64,000 nt of DNA from Brachycybe producta (Eukaryota; Arthropoda; Diplopoda; Playtdesmida; Andrognathidae). This document shows, one piece after another, positions 62,629 to 64,000 of the stretch; position 1 is the first letter of the stretch, and every line of letters begins with the position of its first letter. Both the position numbers and the translations under genes were made by a program. Below the pieces are notes generated by a model. The model worked only from the letters and a program-made list of their open reading frames with translations, ran no database searches and was not told where the DNA came from. The DNA lies in assembly GCA_036925085.1 (NCBI GenBank), contig JAUPFP010000035.1, positions 1,131,501-1,195,500 of the forward strand, read 5' to 3'.

Positions 62629-64000
62629 TTATTTTCGTCGCGTTTGGTTTCTTGACAGCGTGGGTGGCCACTTGATCGGCTCGCCCGAGGTCCATTTGTG
62701 TGCAGGAGCTTGGTCGAGCACTTTGATTGGTATGTCCTCAGAGTGGTCAGAGCTGTCATTGTCGGATGTGTCAGGAGGAGGTGCTCCGGCGGCTGAGTCT
62801 GCTGCTGGAAGAGGGATCCGGCGGATTTGTCCCGCCACTCGTATTAGAGCAAACTCAACACCGTCTTCGGTGATGATATCCGTTTCAGGCACCTCTCCTT
62901 TGATGTCGTAGTCGGTAACCGGCTCCCCAAACTGCTTGATTGCAACCTTCTTCTTCGGTTGCCGACACTCACGGACGAAATGCCCCAGTTTGCCACAATT
63001 ATAACACGTTGACTTACTCTTGTCGAACGTGCGAGTGGTCTCTGGTTGGGGGTCCGCTGCGGAGTGTCGGTTTGAATTGGTGGCAGCAGTCTGACTAGGC
63101 TTCTTATCGTGCCTAGACCGGTGTGTTTTGTCTTTAGGGCTGGCGGCTGCCGCCGGCTCCTGGTCGGTCTTCGATGCTCCTTTACCCGACTGTGAATCAG
63201 CTGCGGGTTTTGGTTCCGTCGGCCATTTATCCAAGGACAGCAAGACCACCTCCATATTGAGGACGGCGTTTGCGAAGTCCTTGAACGACGTCGTAGATGC
63301 GTGATGCGCGGCGTTCTGTATGGTGGGATGTAGAGCGCGGCGCAACTGGCTTATACGCAGCTGATCGTCAAGTTGCGGGTAAACTCGGTCGCCGAGTATC
63401 ATAAACTCCCAGATGAAAGCTTGTGTACTCTCACCTTCCTTCTGGAGCATCTCTGTATACTTTTTCTCCAAGATGGCCAGTTCGTTCGGCTTCCCGAACG
63501 TATCTACCATCTGTACTCTCAGTGCTGGCCAAGGAATGTCCTGAAGCTCATACCTCAGTTTACTCAGCCACGTGCGGGCGGCCCCAGTGAAACACCCCGT
63601 GATGTATTCCTCCTTGTGGTGGGCTTTCCAACCGTACAGGTGTGCTACTTCCTCGAATTCTTCCAGGAAGGGACGGAAACCTGTCAATCCGTTGAATTTT
63701 TGGATTGAGTCGGCTGGGTGGCGACCGCTGTATTTCTTATTGAATTCTTCCACGGAGGGTTCTCTGGGGGTTGGTCGATAGATGCCATCCTGGACGTTTG
63801 GCATTCCAGCCGGCATCAGACCTACCCCTTGCGGTGGAAAACGTGGCGCGTAAACTGAAGTGCCTTGTGTCGCTCCTTGGTGAGGCTGTTGTTCCGGGGG
63901 TGTCGAGCGGCGACCGCTACGTGCAACCCGGACAAGCGAGTGAGGAGAATCAGCACGTGTCGTAATCGGTATTTCCGCACGCTCATCTCTGTGACGCGGA
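62629..64000 (-). CDS. Gag of element E, capsid and zinc knuckle (open at window edge)
   Basis: An ATG occurs at 63816, but the frame stays open upstream to the window edge with coding-like sequence (APRFPPQGVGLMPAG just before it), so the true start is outside. Capsid core: IQKFNGLTGFRPFLEEFEEV, W-x-ALRVQMVDTFG, STQAFIWEFMILGDRVYP and DQLRISQLRRAL, parallel to A and C. A charged linker follows, then one CCHC knuckle CYNCGKLGHFVREC near 62965-63005. After the knuckle about 110 residues follow, acidic and Ser/Pro-rich, ending before the spacer; there is no protease. Confidence 0.88.
   Translation of the reverse strand, partial: PRHRDERAEIPITTRADSPHSLVRVARSGRRSTPPEQQPHQGATQGTSVYAPRFPPQGVGLMPAGMPNVQDGIYRPTPREPSVEEFNKKYSGRHPADSIQKFNGLTGFRPFLEEFEEVAHLYGWKAHHKEEYITGCFTGAARTWLSKLRYELQDIPWPALRVQMVDTFGKPNELAILEKKYTEMLQKEGESTQAFIWEFMILGDRVYPQLDDQLRISQLRRALHPTIQNAAHHASTTSFKDFANAVLNMEVVLLSLDKWPTEPKPAADSQSGKGASKTDQEPAAAASPKDKTHRSRHDKKPSQTAATNSNRHSAADPQPETTRTFDKSKSTCYNCGKLGHFVRECRQPKKKVAIKQFGEPVTDYDIKGEVPETDIITEDGVEFALIRVAGQIRRIPLPAADSAAGAPPPDTSDNDSSDHSEDIPIKVLDQAPAHKWTSGEPIKWPPTLSRNQTRRK

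Larger units (their letters stand above)
57909..64000 (-). mobile_element. Gypsy-family element E, D-type LTR, gag but no pol (runs off window)
   Basis: On the minus strand from the window edge: gag with zinc knuckle, a 1.45-kb spacer, a 725-codon extra ORF, 3' terminal hairpins and purine tract, and a 3' LTR nearly identical to that of D. No protease, RT or integrase is present between gag and the extra ORF, where pol would normally be. The 5' end is beyond the window. The visible frames look uninterrupted and the LTR differs from that of D at only a handful of positions, so E is young. Likely a non-autonomous or complementary partner of D. Confidence 0.85.

Overview
The window is animal nuclear DNA, most likely from an invertebrate with a large, repeat-rich genome. 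Evidence: GT-AG introns in a THAP-type P element, L2/CR1-like LINEs whose ORF1 carries an esterase-like domain, several long Ty3/Gypsy LTR retrotransposons, MITEs, a tandem satellite and AT-rich single-copy stretches. I cannot name a phylum. No RNA gene, CRISPR array or bacterial-type operon is visible. Host coding is minimal: one small secreted-protein exon (about 30.8-31.2 kb, +) and a weak receptor-like exon (about 29.6-29.8 kb, -).

Layout. 1-0.5 kb: edge of a DNA repeat. 1.0-12.25 kb: Gypsy element A (-), with one LTR on the left and its other end lost against a DNA repeat (12.25-13.1 kb) that itself holds a MITE; another MITE lies at 13.2 kb. 13.7-29.2 kb: old, broken Gypsy element B (+), split by Gypsy element C (-, 15618-27756, two LTRs, 4-bp target duplication). 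29.2-34 kb: AT-rich DNA with the two host-gene candidates and a roughly 195-bp tandem repeat. 34.3-40.2 kb: one L2-like LINE inserted inside another. 40.4-45.5 kb: a palindromic repeat with a P element (41195-45019, -) at its centre. 45.8-47.2 kb: repeat, MITE, and an old LTR with a scrap of internal sequence (F). 47693-57749: Gypsy element D (+), which looks whole, with a 4-bp target duplication and nearly identical LTRs. 57909 to the right edge: element E (-), carrying an LTR almost identical to that of D.

How the parts relate. B, D, E and F share one LTR family. A and C are separate Gypsy lineages. A, C, D and E each carry, between integrase (or, in E, gag) and the 3' LTR, a long extra ORF. 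The N-terminal parts of these ORFs are unrelated, but the C-termini share a recognisable domain (an LNN box followed by WQ or LQ, then Y-x-G-x-Y/F) that I cannot assign to a known family. D encodes protease, RT, RNase H and integrase but no recognisable gag. E encodes a gag with a zinc knuckle and the extra ORF but shows no pol. Because D and E share LTRs and 3'-terminal RNA-like structures, the pair looks like complementary halves of a two-component retrotransposon. That is the most interesting hypothesis in this window, and it is an inference. Older elements are treated as fossils and only their extent and parts are described.
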